Assembly: GCF_000285595.1 (NCBI RefSeq)
Contig: NZ_HE611065.1
Location: forward strand, 123,812-187,811
From: Kurthia senegalensis
GTDB taxonomy: Bacteria > Bacillota > Bacilli > Bacillales_A > Planococcaceae
Direction of reading: 5' to 3'
Length of the DNA: 64,000 nt
Both the position numbers and the translations under genes were made by a program. Below, piece by piece: positions 8,497 through 19,578 of this stretch. Each line of letters starts with the position of its first letter. Position 1 is the first letter of the stretch. The notes beneath the pieces are model-generated. The model saw only the letters and a program-made list of their open reading frames with translations, was not told where the DNA came from and did not search any database.

Positions 8497-10482
8497 TTAC
8501 TCAATTCTTTTTGAATATTTTAATGCTTGTACGGATAAACGAATGAGTATGACAGAACTTAAAAATAAACCGACATAAGCACCTGTATTTAAATACACCG
8601 CATACGGACTCGTCATATATTGCCCAATTGCAAGTAGCGCAACCGAAATAAAACCAAAAGTGACCGCGACGACGAGCAATATGAAAAGAGATGCCCAATG
8701 GTTTATGAACGTCGTAGTTTTTTTATCCGATAAAACGTCCATTTTAACGCGCATCTCGCCTTTTTCAAAATGTTGAATCACGCGCTCTGCTCGACGTGGC
8801 AAATCTCTAATTTGTGGAAGCAATAAAGCAACTTCTTGTGCGACAGTCGTTTTTAGATTTTCGGCGGATGCTGTCGGGATAAGTTCTTTTTTATGTTCAA
8901 CAGAAAAACGTTTCGCTTCATTGAAAATATCAAATTGTGGATTGATTGAACTAAGCGTACCGTCCATTGTAATGAGCGCTCTTAAAGCAACACTTACCAT
9001 CGGATATAACTTCAATTCATGTGCACGCATAATTTCAAATAAACGTTGGACGAGTTGTTCTGTCGAAATTTTAGAAACGAATTGAATGCTAATTAATAGT
9101 TGACTCAGTTCTTGTTCTAATTTCGCACGTTCTTTCAACTCACCGTCCGTTACTAAATTTTCAAGTCCGAGCGTCATAATTTTCGCATCATTCGTTGCAA
9201 TCCCGATAAGCAATGTGCGCAATCCTTGATTTTGAATCGTTCCTAATCGACCGACCGCCCCAAAGTCTAAAAAGACTGGTTGTCCGTCTTTTTCAGCGAT
9301 ATAAACGTTTCCTGGATGCGGGTCTGCATGAAATACCCCTGCAACGAGTAATTGCTCTAAAAACGCTCTATACACTTTAGAGAGTACGTCTTCCATCTGT
9401 CCGTTCCGTTGTTCAATTAAATGGTCGGCTTGTGTAATCGGCACACCTTGAATATACTCCATCACTAAAATATGACGATTGCTATATTCCGCATACACTT
9501 TTGGAATGCGAATTTGTTCGTTCTGACCTTCTAACGCATTCGCAATTTGTTGCATATTTTGACGTTCAATATCAAAATTAATTTCTTCTCGTAAACTTCG
9601 TGCGAAACCAACAGCTAATTGGTGAAATCCTAAATTTTCAGCCCATGCGGACTCCTCTTCTAACCAAGCGGAAAAATGAATTAAAATATCTAAATCTTTA
9701 TTCATAACGCGCGTCACTTCTGACCGTAATATTTTCACGACGACTTCTTCACCATTTTCTTTCAGTTGTGCGCGGTGTACTTGCCCAATCGAACCAGCAG
9801 CAAGCGGTTGTTCATTAAAATATTGGAATATGTTCGGTAGTTGATCATCTAATTGGTATTTCAAAATTTTCTCTACTTCTTCTACCGGCATCGGTTTAAC
9901 ATTTTGTTGAAGTTTCGAAAATTCCTCAATGAAAACTGTTGGTAAAATATCCGTTCTCGTAGACAAAACTTGTCCGAACTTAACGAAAATACCACCTGCA
10001 TCTTCCATAATATTTCGTAAAATAATTGCGATGTACCGATCATTTTCGAAAGAACGTTTGTATTGTAATGCTTTCCCGATTCCTTGTTTAAACGCGATAC
10101 GAAAAACTTGTGCAAAACGGCGATTTCGATAATAATTGCTTCTTGCTCTTACGAAAAAATTATCGCTATTTTCAGAAAAATCACTTTGTTGTTTCGGGTC
10201 AAACAATTCGAAAATCAAATAAAATAACATCGCAATAAAAAGCATACTGCCAAACCAAATAACTGTACTCGTATCTAGAAACTGATGAACGACATCTCGT
10301 TCTAAGTAATTGCTATGTCTAAAATAGGAATACCACATAACAACTGTTGTGAGTGCGACACTCATAACAGTTGAAAAGAAACGTTTGAAAAAATTCAATT
10401 TCGTTCCAAGTAATCTTCCACTTATTATATAAACAAATAAACTCATAATTAGTAATTGTACTACTGTGAACACAATTGACAT
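8497..10482 (-). CDS. UbiB/ABC1-family atypical kinase, membrane protein
   Basis: This is a 661-residue membrane protein of the ABC1/ADCK/UbiB family. The start is ATG 10482 (MSIVFTVVQLL) behind GAGGTGG. Three N-terminal membrane segments (about 1-25, 40-60, 75-95) are followed by the kinase-like domain with the KFGQVLSTRTD motif, the Lys of EEVVVKIL, FHADPHPGNVYI and the metal-binding VFLDFGAVGRL. Two C-terminal membrane helices close the protein. Family members assist isoprenoid quinone synthesis or lipid homeostasis. Bacillales use menaquinone, so the substrate is unknown. It has no clear operon partner. Confidence 0.9.
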   Translation of the reverse strand: MSIVFTVVQLLIMSLFVYIISGRLLGTKLNFFKRFFSTVMSVALTTVVMWYSYFRHSNYLERDVVHQFLDTSTVIWFGSMLFIAMLFYLIFELFDPKQQSDFSENSDNFFVRARSNYYRNRRFAQVFRIAFKQGIGKALQYKRSFENDRYIAIILRNIMEDAGGIFVKFGQVLSTRTDILPTVFIEEFSKLQQNVKPMPVEEVEKILKYQLDDQLPNIFQYFNEQPLAAGSIGQVHRAQLKENGEEVVVKILRSEVTRVMNKDLDILIHFSAWLEEESAWAENLGFHQLAVGFARSLREEINFDIERQNMQQIANALEGQNEQIRIPKVYAEYSNRHILVMEYIQGVPITQADHLIEQRNGQMEDVLSKVYRAFLEQLLVAGVFHADPHPGNVYIAEKDGQPVFLDFGAVGRLGTIQNQGLRTLLIGIATNDAKIMTLGLENLVTDGELKERAKLEQELSQLLISIQFVSKISTEQLVQRLFEIMRAHELKLYPMVSVALRALITMDGTLSSINPQFDIFNEAKRFSVEHKKELIPTASAENLKTTVAQEVALLLPQIRDLPRRAERVIQHFEKGEMRVKMDVLSDKKTTTFINHWASLFILLVVAVTFGFISVALLAIGQYMTSPYAVYLNTGAYVGLFLSSVILIRLSVQALKYSKRIE

Positions 10483-10580
10483 CGTAACCACCTCTTCTTT
10501 ATTTAACCATATTCTATGAACGGTTACATAATTAAAACCACCTTCACCGAACAATAGTAAATTGTCCTTTTACATAAATA

Positions 10581-10612
10581 AAAAGACCTGAAGAATAAAT
10601 TCTTCAGGTCTT
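10581..10612 (-). terminator. Terminator of rpsU
   Basis: A 13-bp perfect stem (AAGACCTGAAGAA / TTCTTCAGGTCTT) with a TAAA loop is followed on the minus strand by TTTTATTTATG. It separates rpsU from the UbiB-like gene. Confidence 0.9.
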
Positions 10613-10677
10613 ACTGCAATTTTATTGAATCATGATAGTGCGTGTTTATGAACGTAGGGATTGTCTAGGAATGGAAA

Positions 10678-10851
10678 TTACCACTTACGTTTACGAGCAG
10701 CTTCTGATTTCTTTTTGCGTTTTACGCTTGGTTTTTCATAAAATTCGCGTTTTCTGACCTCTTGAATAGTACCGCTTTTAGAAACAGTACGTTTGAAGCG
10801 ACGAAGAGCATCTTCAATCGATTCGTTTTTTCTAACGACAGTTTTTGTCAT
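10678..10851 (-). CDS. rpsU: 30S ribosomal protein S21
   Basis: This is the small basic 30S protein S21, 57 residues (the usual Bacillales length), starting [16 protein letters not shown] and ending in a Lys/Arg-rich tail. ATG 10851 lies 6 bases after GGAGGGG; an in-frame ATG at 10884 would overrun that ribosome site. It is transcribed from its own promoter (10920-10948) and ends at a terminator. In B. subtilis rpsU is followed by yqeY; no yqeY is present here. Confidence 0.98.
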   Translation of the reverse strand: MTKTVVRKNESIEDALRRFKRTVSKSGTIQEVRKREFYEKPSVKRKKKSEAARKRKW

Positions 10852-10919
10852 CTCTTTCCCCTCCCTCCGAACACACATCAACACAACATGAATATATTCA
10901 TATCGTCGTGTACTAAATT

Positions 10920-10948
10920 AGTATATATTAAAAAACTTTCGAGGTCAA
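10920..10948 (-). promoter_or_regulatory. SigA promoter of rpsU
   Basis: TTGACC (10948-10943) and TATACT (10925-10920) are separated by 17 bases on the minus strand. The predicted leader before the rpsU ATG is about 60 bases. Confidence 0.75.
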
Positions 10949-10988
10949 TAGTTTCATAAAATTTATATTGAAATAATATTTAACCGTA

Positions 10989-11657
10989 TTAATAGTCTGA
11001 ATCTGCGCTTAAACCTTGCATAATTTTCACACCTGAACTAGCGCCGATTCTAGTCGCTCCTGCTGCGATCATTGCTTTTAAATCTTCTACAGAGCGAACA
11101 CCACCAGATGCTTTAACACCTAAGTCTGCACCTACTGTTTTACGCATTAAAGCCACGTCTTCTGGCGTCGCTCCACCTGTTGAAAATCCAGTAGAAGTTT
11201 TCACGTAATCTAGACCTGCTTCCACAGCTAATTCACATGCTTTTACTTTCTCTTCATCTGTTAATAAACATGTTTCGATAATAACTTTTACAAGCGTTCC
11301 ATTTGCTGCTTGAACGACTGCTTTCATGTCATTTAAAACCGTTTCATAGTCTTTTTCTTTAAGCGCACCGATATTAATAACCATATCAATTTCCCCAGCG
11401 CCTTTTTCAATCGCATCTTTCGTTTCAAATGCTTTCACTGCAGTAGTTGAAGCCCCTAATGGGAAACCAATTACCGTACAAACTTTTGAAACTGCACCAT
11501 CCAATTCTTTAGCTGCTGTTTCAATCCATGTTGGGTTCACGCAAACAGAAGCAAAACCGTATTGTTTCGCTTCTGCACAAAGTGCAACAATTTGGTCTTT
11601 CGTTGCTTCTGGTTTCAATAAAGTGTGATCGATGTATGATGCATAATTTTCTGTCAT
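10989..11657 (-). CDS. deoC: Deoxyribose-phosphate aldolase
   Basis: DeoC splits 2-deoxyribose-5-phosphate into acetaldehyde and glyceraldehyde-3-phosphate in deoxynucleoside catabolism. The 222 residues form a class I aldolase barrel: Lys153 (YVKTSTGF) is the Schiff-base lysine, with Asp91 (EIDMVINIG) and Lys182 (GVKASGG) the other catalytic residues. It stands alone without other deo genes and is an insertion relative to the B. subtilis order. A TATAAT box lies about 20 bases upstream of the start, with only a weak -35. Confidence 0.97.
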   Translation of the reverse strand: MTENYASYIDHTLLKPEATKDQIVALCAEAKQYGFASVCVNPTWIETAAKELDGAVSKVCTVIGFPLGASTTAVKAFETKDAIEKGAGEIDMVINIGALKEKDYETVLNDMKAVVQAANGTLVKVIIETCLLTDEEKVKACELAVEAGLDYVKTSTGFSTGGATPEDVALMRKTVGADLGVKASGGVRSVEDLKAMIAAGATRIGASSGVKIMQGLSADSDY

Positions 11658-11753
11658 GAAAAAAACTCCTTTAAATTATAAGATGTACGTACCTTTTTCA
11701 AGCATAGCATGAAGCAAAATAAAGTTAAAGCAAAATTGTTTTGTCTACGCATT

Positions 11754-11783
11754 AAAAAAGACGAGGATCTGAACCTCGCCTTT
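11754..11783 (-). terminator. Terminator after the amidase-like gene
   Basis: A CGAGG/CCTCG stem extended by AAAG/CTTT pairing with single-base bulges is followed on the minus strand by a T run. It isolates the amidase-like gene from deoC. Confidence 0.7.
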
Positions 11784-11802
11784 GACTTTTACAATTTATT
11801 TA

Positions 11803-12657
11803 TCACTTTGCTTTCGGCACACCTTTTGCAATCCATTTTGCTAGTTCATTCAAATAAATCGCATTCGACATTTTTTTATCATCTTTTACATTAGATAAGA
11901 AGCCTAACTGAATCGAGATGGACGGTGCTGTAGACCAATTAAAAACTGTATTCTCGTTGCGGTAAAAGATCCCCTTTTCAAAAACACGATCTTCTTTCGA
12001 GACAGCACGCAATACACCTACTGCTAACTTTTCACTCTCTTTATATTTCTTTAGTGTGACCGCTTGCTTCGCTGGAGTAGCTACGTAAAAACCACGTCGA
12101 GTAGATTCACTAGCATCTGCATGAAGCGTCATCACATACGTCGCCTGCTTTTCATTAGCTACTAAAGCTCTCTCTTTGTTCGAAAGCTGGACGTCTTGTT
12201 TCGTTCTCGTCAAAACGACTTCATAGCCTTTTTTTTCAAGTTCCTTTTGTAATCTTTTTGCAAACTGCAACGTCACAATCGATTCTTTTTTCTTCGTATT
12301 TATTCCGATTGCACTTGGAAGTTGCTTAGCACGCTGTTTGTCTGATTTTGGAGAAATGTTTTCTTTCGTTAAATCAGCATTTTTTTGATGCCCTGGATCT
12401 AAAATAATTATCGGTTTCCTTTGCATTACTTTTTGTTTCTTTTGTTTGTGCGAAGGTTTTTCAAGTCGTTCTAGTTGTTCAGGCTTTTTCGATGGCTGAT
12501 TTACTTTTTTCGGTATCACTACTACTTCTTCTTTTGTCTCAACAGCTGGTTGTTTCAACTGGCTAATCGCTTCTTTCGTTTGTTCTGTAGAAAAAAGAAC
12601 GAAGAGAAGTGGAAACAGTACACTGCAAACGACTAAAACGATTGGAATTTTCTTCAT
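11803..12657 (-). CDS. N-acetylmuramoyl-L-alanine amidase-like protein, catalytic Glu replaced
   Basis: An N-terminal signal or anchor segment (about 4-24) and a Lys/Glu/Gln-rich linker (30-80) precede an Amidase_3 domain (about 82-284). The zinc ligands of this fold are present: His90 (LDPGHQ), Glu125 (KKKESIVTLQFA) and His179 (TLHADAS). The second catalytic Glu, normally in a V-E-x-G-F-x-S-N context, is Gln250 here (SISIQLGFLSN, codon CAG). It may bind the wall without cutting, or be a regulator; activity is uncertain. It is monocistronic with a downstream terminator. Confidence 0.85.
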   Translation of the reverse strand: MKKIPIVLVVCSVLFPLLFVLFSTEQTKEAISQLKQPAVETKEEVVVIPKKVNQPSKKPEQLERLEKPSHKQKKQKVMQRKPIIILDPGHQKNADLTKENISPKSDKQRAKQLPSAIGINTKKKESIVTLQFAKRLQKELEKKGYEVVLTRTKQDVQLSNKERALVANEKQATYVMTLHADASESTRRGFYVATPAKQAVTLKKYKESEKLAVGVLRAVSKEDRVFEKGIFYRNENTVFNWSTAPSISIQLGFLSNVKDDKKMSNAIYLNELAKWIAKGVPKAK

Positions 12658-12763
12658 TATGCACCCACTCCTTACTTGAAAGTATAACGTAATTCATTAT
12701 TTTATGCATAAAAAAGGGAATTTTATCCGTTCATACGTCTTATATACATCGATAAGGTCCAAT

Positions 12764-12799
12764 AAAAAAGGATTTCATAATTAAATGAAATCCTTTTTT
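12764..12799 (-). terminator. Terminator of the hrcA-dnaK-rsmE operon
   Basis: A GGATTTCAT / ATGAAATCC stem with a short AT loop is flanked by six A and six T. It lies 4 bases after the rsmE stop on the minus strand. Confidence 0.88.
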
Positions 12800-12802
12800 A
12801 CA

Positions 12803-13543
12803 TTATTCAAACTCGTACGAAATAGCAGCTAGCATATAGAGAGGTGCTGTTTCAGCACGTAAAATACGTGGACCTAGCGACGTTGTAATAGCACCCGCTT
12901 CACGCAATTTTTCTGCCTCTACTCGATCAATACCGCCCTCGGGACCAAAGATGACTAGCATCGATTGACAATCCACTGTTTTTTTCAACTTATCGACCAA
13001 TCTCGTTCTCTCAGCAATTTTAGCATCCTCTTCATCTGCTACGAATACGACATCGTATTGTGCACAAGATTGTACTAATTGTGCAAAGGAAATAGCTGAT
13101 GAGATAACTGGTATGTGTGTTCGATGAGATTGTTCTGCAGCTTCTTTAGCAATCTTTTGTAATCTTTCGGTCTTTTTAGCACCTTTTTTCGCATCCCACT
13201 TCACGATAGAACGGGCTGCATCAAAAGGAATCATACTATGCATGCCTAGTTCCGTTCCTTTTTGAACGATTAAATCTAGTTTATCACCTTTTGGCAATCC
13301 ACAAGCAATCGTTACTTGAATCGGAAGTTCTGGCGATGGAATCGTCTTCCCTGTTTGCTTCACGAGCACATCTTGTTCTTCGAATGCGTGTATTTCACAA
13401 ATATGTGCTTCTTTTTCTTGCTCTACGACGATTAATTGTTCGCCTTCACGCATACGCATCACTCTGGAAATATGACGGGCATCATCACCCGTTAAACGGG
13501 CTTTTCCATTTTGAAATGCATCGTTTAAAAAATATCTTTGCAT
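12803..13543 (-). CDS. rsmE: 16S rRNA m3U1498 methyltransferase RsmE
   Basis: RsmE methylates U1498 of 16S rRNA using SAM. The 246-residue protein has an N-terminal PUA-like domain (MQRYFLNDAF and following) and a C-terminal SPOUT knot with VIFGPEGGID and LGPRILRAETAP, which forms the SAM pocket. It follows prmA by 3 bases and ends the dnaK operon, as in B. subtilis (yqeU). Confidence 0.97.
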   Translation of the reverse strand: MQRYFLNDAFQNGKARLTGDDARHISRVMRMREGEQLIVVEQEKEAHICEIHAFEEQDVLVKQTGKTIPSPELPIQVTIACGLPKGDKLDLIVQKGTELGMHSMIPFDAARSIVKWDAKKGAKKTERLQKIAKEAAEQSHRTHIPVISSAISFAQLVQSCAQYDVVFVADEEDAKIAERTRLVDKLKKTVDCQSMLVIFGPEGGIDRVEAEKLREAGAITTSLGPRILRAETAPLYMLAAISYEFE

Positions 13544-13546
13544 ACG

Positions 13547-14491
13547 TTACACCGGTTTACGAGAAACCAGCGTCACCCAGTCTTCCATCATCATTACTTC
13601 TTCAATCACGAAGCCCGCATTCGTCAATGATTGTTTCACATCTTCTTTTTTCGTTTCGATAATGCCCGATGTAATGAAAAGACCACCATTTTTAACGACC
13701 TTAAAGGCATCGTCTGTAAAGGTCATAATAATTTCGGCTAAAATATTCGCAACAACGATGTCCGCTGGTTCTTTTACTGTATCTAGTAAATCGCCTTCCA
13801 CGACATCAATGCCTGAAATATGATTTAATTCAATATTTTCAATTGCTGATTTCACCGCAATTGGATCTAAATCTAGTGCATGAACATGTTTAGCGCCGAG
13901 CATTGCTGATGCAATTGCTAATACGCCTGAACCAGTCCCAACATCCGTCACAGTCATATCAGCTTTTACGTATTTTTCTAACGCTTGTAAGCTCATAACT
14001 GTCGTAGGATGCGTCCCTGTACCAAATGCCATACCTGGATCTAGTTCAATCATTAATTCATCGCTCTCAACAGGTTCATAATTCTCCCATGTTGGTACGA
14101 TTGTAAAGCGATTTGAAATTTTCACTGGGTGATAATATTGTTTCCAAGCTGTAGACCAATCTTGTTCATCTACCTCTGAAATTGTTACTTTATTTTCACC
14201 GAGTTGAATATCAAATTTCGCAAGATTATTGATTGCAAGTTTAATTTCCTCAACATTTTCGACTAAAAAACTTGAAACAGGTAAGTATGCTTTCAAAATC
14301 ACGCCATCATTTGGAAAATCTTCTCGGTCAAGTGCATATATTTCGCCATAAACGTCTTCACGTTGTTTATCAAAATCTTGGGAGTCTTCAATAACTACCC
14401 CACTTGCACCTGCTTCATGTAAAATATTCGAAATAGCGTCTACCGCTTCTTCTGTCGTGTGAACGGATAACTCTGACCACTTCACTTGCAA
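13547..14491 (-). CDS. prmA: Ribosomal protein L11 methyltransferase
   Basis: PrmA trimethylates ribosomal protein L11. It has 314 residues, the usual size. An N-terminal substrate-recognition domain (1-110) is followed by a class I methyltransferase core with DVGTGSGVLAIAS and, downstream, VVANILAEII (the N-P/I-L motif region). It lies 12 bases downstream of dnaJ, as in B. subtilis (yqeT). Confidence 0.97.
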   Translation of the reverse strand: MQVKWSELSVHTTEEAVDAISNILHEAGASGVVIEDSQDFDKQREDVYGEIYALDREDFPNDGVILKAYLPVSSFLVENVEEIKLAINNLAKFDIQLGENKVTISEVDEQDWSTAWKQYYHPVKISNRFTIVPTWENYEPVESDELMIELDPGMAFGTGTHPTTVMSLQALEKYVKADMTVTDVGTGSGVLAIASAMLGAKHVHALDLDPIAVKSAIENIELNHISGIDVVEGDLLDTVKEPADIVVANILAEIIMTFTDDAFKVVKNGGLFITSGIIETKKEDVKQSLTNAGFVIEEVMMMEDWVTLVSRKPV

Positions 14492-14503
14492 TCAACTCCT
14501 AAA

Positions 14504-15649
14504 TTAGTCTTTTAAATCATTAATTTTGCGTTTAATTTTATCGAATAATGAGCTACCTTGTTCTTCTGGAATGTCCCCAGAAATCTCCGCAAATTCACGC
14601 AGTAATTCTTTTTGTTTAGCATTTAATTTTTTCGGTGTAATCACTTTTACGATAATATGTTGGTCTCCTTGTCCATAACCTTGAACATTTTTAACCCCTT
14701 TACCGCGTAGACGGAAACGATCTCCTGATTGTGTACCTGCTGGAATTTTCATCTTCACTTTCCCGTGAACAGTCGGTACTTCAATTTCATCGCCAAGCGC
14801 CGCTTGTGCAAACGTCGTAGGTAGTTCGTAATAAATATCATCGCCATCACGTTCAAATTTATCGCTTTGGCGTACGCGAACTGTCACATATAAATCGCCG
14901 TAAGGACCGCCATTTAAGCCGGCTTCACCTTTACCTGAAACGCGAATAGTTTGGCCGTTATCAATCCCTGCTGGAATAGACACTTTGATTTTTTTACGTT
15001 TTTTCGTCGTACCTGCACCGTGGCAAGTATCACATTTATCTTTAATAACAGAACCTGTACCACCACATACTTTACAAGTGCGACGGCTACTCATTTGACC
15101 AAGTGGTGTATTGATTGTTTCATTCACTTGACCTGCACCGTGACAGTTGCCACATGTATCTTTAGACGTTCCTGGTTTCGCACCTGAACCGTGACACGTT
15201 TCGCACGTTTCGTCACGCACAAGTTCTAATTCTTTCTCGACACCGAACACAGCATCTTCAAAAGCGATAATAATTGTTTGCTCTAAATCGGCACCTTTAC
15301 GTGGTGCATTCGGATCACGACGTCGACCGCCGCCTCCACCACCGAAGAATGAACTAAAGATGTCTTCAAAGCCACCGAAGTCGCCGCCTCCGCCGAAGCC
15401 ACCAAAACCGCCTCCACCGAAACCTTGCTGTGCACCTGCATGACCATATTGATCGTATTGTGCGCGTTTTTGTTCATCGCTTAACACTTCATATGCTTCT
15501 GCAATTTCTTTAAATTTTTCATCCGCACCGGCTTCTTTATTAATATCTGGGTGATATTGTTTTGAAAGTTTACGGTATGCTTTTTTTATTTCTGCTTGAG
15601 TAGCTGACTTCTCTACTCCTAACACTTCATAATAATCACGTTTTTCCAT
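14504..15649 (-). CDS. dnaJ: Chaperone DnaJ (Hsp40)
   Basis: DnaJ is the co-chaperone that stimulates DnaK ATPase. The J-domain has HPD at 33-35, a Gly/Phe-rich linker follows (about 74-112), then four CxxCxGxG zinc repeats ([32 protein letters not shown]) and the substrate-binding C-terminal domains. The start is ATG 15649 ([11 protein letters not shown], 381 residues) by homology. GGAG is 12 bases upstream, which is rather far; an in-frame TTG at 15661 directly abuts it. A palindromic element separates it from dnaK. Confidence 0.98.
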   Translation of the reverse strand: MEKRDYYEVLGVEKSATQAEIKKAYRKLSKQYHPDINKEAGADEKFKEIAEAYEVLSDEQKRAQYDQYGHAGAQQGFGGGGFGGFGGGGDFGGFEDIFSSFFGGGGGGRRRDPNAPRKGADLEQTIIIAFEDAVFGVEKELELVRDETCETCHGSGAKPGTSKDTCGNCHGAGQVNETINTPLGQMSSRRTCKVCGGTGSVIKDKCDTCHGAGTTKKRKKIKVSIPAGIDNGQTIRVSGKGEAGLNGGPYGDLYVTVRVRQSDKFERDGDDIYYELPTTFAQAALGDEIEVPTVHGKVKMKIPAGTQSGDRFRLRGKGVKNVQGYGQGDQHIIVKVITPKKLNAKQKELLREFAEISGDIPEEQGSSLFDKIKRKINDLKD

Positions 15650-15720
15650 TATATCTTTCAACTCCGCTCTATTTCACATAAATAGTATTGTATCATGTTT
15701 TGCCCATTCCTAACATATAG

Positions 15721-15848
15721 AAAAAGGGACTGCCCAATAAGTCACAACCATTGTTACTCTGAGCAGCAACGATGAACGAATGTATGGAAACATTCATCGT
15801 CCCAGCTTCAAAATTTCAGATTGGCACTTTAGGGACAGTCCCTCTTTT
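15721..15848. repeat. Palindromic element between dnaK and dnaJ
   Basis: About 128 bases are bounded by inverted ends (GGGACTGCCC at 15726-15735; GGGACAGTCCC at 15832-15842). They contain an inner hairpin around the GATGAACGAATGT and ACATTCATCGTC segments (about 15771-15800). On the minus strand the right arm leads into CCCTTTTTCT, so it could act as a terminator or attenuator between dnaK and dnaJ. Elements starting GGGACTGCCC are, as far as I recall, repeated in some Bacillaceae genomes. This looks like a small mobile palindrome rather than a gene. Confidence 0.65.
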
Positions 15849-15905
15849 CATGCGACTGGACTTGTACTAAATGTTTATTTAGTTGTCAGTTACATTCAAA
15901 GACAG

Positions 15906-17786
<1,881 letters not shown>

Positions 17787-17823
17787 CTACAATTTATTTA
17801 AATTTTACTATATAGTAAAGATC

Positions 17824-18429
17824 CTATTCGTTTACTTTGACCATTGCTGGGCGAAGAACGCGATCTTTTAATTGATAACCTTTTTGAAGTTCTTGAAGCA
17901 CGATACCAGATTCTTTTTCTGAATCAGATTCTTGCATAACAGCTTGATGAATGTTCGGATCGAATACTTCGCCTTCAGTCGCAATCACTTGCAAGCCTTC
18001 TTTTTCTGTTGCGGCTACTAAAGAACGGTAAACCATATCGATTCCTTTTTTCATGCTTAACGCCTCTTCAGATGTTGCTTCCACTGATAATGCACGTTCA
18101 AAGTTATCAAGTACAGGAAGTAGATCCGTTAAAAGTGATTGCGCGCGGAATTTTGCTTGTGATTCACGGTCAAGTTGACTGCGACGCTTCATATTGTCAA
18201 AATCAGCACGAAGGCGTAAATAACGTTCCTCTTCTGTTGCTAGTTTCGCTTCTAATTCGGCAATGGGGTCTACTGGTTGTTCTTCAACCGATTCCGAATT
18301 CACTTCTGTTTCTTCTACGACTTCTTCAACTGTTTCTGTCACTTGTTCTGCTGTTTCTGTCGCTTGTTCTACTGTTTCTTCTACTGTTTCTTCTGTAACT
18401 TTTTCTTGTTGTTCATTTTTTTCAGTCAC
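17824..18429 (-). CDS. grpE: Nucleotide exchange factor GrpE
   Basis: GrpE releases ADP from DnaK. The 201-residue protein has a long Glu/Thr/Val-rich acidic N-terminus with repeats such as EETVEETVEQATETAEQ (about 10-45), a helical dimerisation region, and the conserved DLLPVLDNFERAL and C-terminal beta domain ending LRPAMVKV. The start codon is GTG (18429), 7 bases after GGAGG. It lies 26 bases after hrcA. Confidence 0.97.
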   Translation of the reverse strand: MTEKNEQQEKVTEETVEETVEQATETAEQVTETVEEVVEETEVNSESVEEQPVDPIAELEAKLATEEERYLRLRADFDNMKRRSQLDRESQAKFRAQSLLTDLLPVLDNFERALSVEATSEEALSMKKGIDMVYRSLVAATEKEGLQVIATEGEVFDPNIHQAVMQESDSEKESGIVLQELQKGYQLKDRVLRPAMVKVNE

Positions 18430-18455
18430 TGGTCATCCTCCTTCAAGATGTCGGC

Positions 18456-19482
18456 TTACATATTATTTGATAATAGTCGACTTAAATCGCCACTCATAAA
18501 GTCGAGCAATGTAATTACTCGTTGATAATCCATCCGTTTGGGGCCGATAATAGCAATCGAGCCATGCTGGTTATTTCCTGCGTTAAATGATGCCGTAATA
18601 ATACTACAGTCTTCAATAGCTAATAAATTATTTTCCGAACCAATTTTAATTTGGATTCCTTCATTAGAATTTGCTTGGAACAATGTTTGAACTTGGGGTT
18701 TCTTTTCCATAATATCAAGTAACATACGCACTTTATTAATGTCGTGAAACTCTGGTTGATTTAACATATTCGTTTTACCACCATAGTAAATACGTCCATC
18801 GTCTTGTGCAGAAATGCTACCAAATAAACTTGAAATAAATGCCCCATATTGCCCGACATGCTCTTGGATCAATTTACGAATTTCCGCATCAACGCGGAAA
18901 GGTATTTCCTCAAGAGAACGACCGACTAGTCGATCATTTAGTATATTGACGATTTTTTTCTATTCTACGTAAGTCATACCCTTCTGGCAACGTAAAGACA
19001 CGATTTTCAACATGCCCATTATTCGTTACGATAATGGCTACTGCTTGCGTTGACGATAAAGGAACGATTTGGAATCGTTTCACTTTATGCAAATGAACAT
19101 CAGGTCCCAGAATAACAGACGTATACGTCGTTAGTTCAGACAGGATATTAGCGGATTCGCGAATCATTTGCTCATTCTCCATTAAATCATCTCGAAAGAT
19201 GGAACGAATGGAGGCGATTTCTTGGTTCGTCATAACTTGAGGTTTCAACAAATGATCTACGTAAAATCTATATCCTTTTTCAGATGGCACGCGCCCGGAA
19301 GAACTATGCGTTTTCTCAATATAACCTAATTCTTCTAGGTCAGCCATTTCATTACGAATCGTCGCTGAACTAAATGCAACTTCGTCTTTTTTCGCGATTT
19401 GTCGCGAACCAACTGGTTGCCCTGAAGAGATAAAGTCGTCAACGATCACTCGCAATATTTGGAGTTGTCGATTTGTTAACAT
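18456..19482 (-). pseudogene. hrcA: Heat-shock repressor HrcA, reading frame broken at an A7 run
   Basis: HrcA represses dnaK and groE operons by binding CIRCE. The first part, from ATG 19482 ([17 protein letters not shown], 8 bases after GAGG), has the winged-helix domain with [16 protein letters not shown]. It runs to [12 protein letters not shown] and stops at 18934-18936. Removing one A from the run at 18953-18959 restores [18 protein letters not shown] and joins the C-terminal part (18456-18872; IIGPKRMDYQRVITLLDF), giving about 342 residues, the family length. It is a true frameshift, slippage, or a homopolymer read error. The CIRCE site and promoter upstream are perfect. Confidence 0.9.
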
Positions 19483-19499
19483 GATCATCACCTCTTTTT

Positions 19500-19526
19500 T
19501 TAGCACTCGTCTTTAGTGAGTGCTAA
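19500..19526. promoter_or_regulatory. CIRCE operator
   Basis: TTAGCACTC (19500-19508), 9 spacer bases and GAGTGCTAA (19518-19526) form a perfect HrcA-binding inverted repeat. It lies between the hrcA promoter and start codon, so HrcA should repress its own operon including grpE, dnaK and dnaJ. Confidence 0.98.
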
Positions 19527-19536
19527 CACTATATTT

Positions 19537-19565
19537 AATATAGCGAAAGTTGCTTTTTATGTCAA
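19537..19565 (-). promoter_or_regulatory. SigA promoter of the heat-shock operon
   Basis: TTGACA (19565-19560) and TATATT (19542-19537) with a 17-base spacer on the minus strand. The CIRCE site begins about 11 bases downstream of the -10, overlapping the early transcript. Confidence 0.88.
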
Positions 19566-19578
19566 CGCATATGCTTCT

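Noticed and set aside
18009-18525. Three plus-strand open frames opposite grpE rich in Leu, Ser or Cys
   Set aside because: They mirror the repetitive Glu/Thr/Val codons of the GrpE N-terminus; no ribosome sites.
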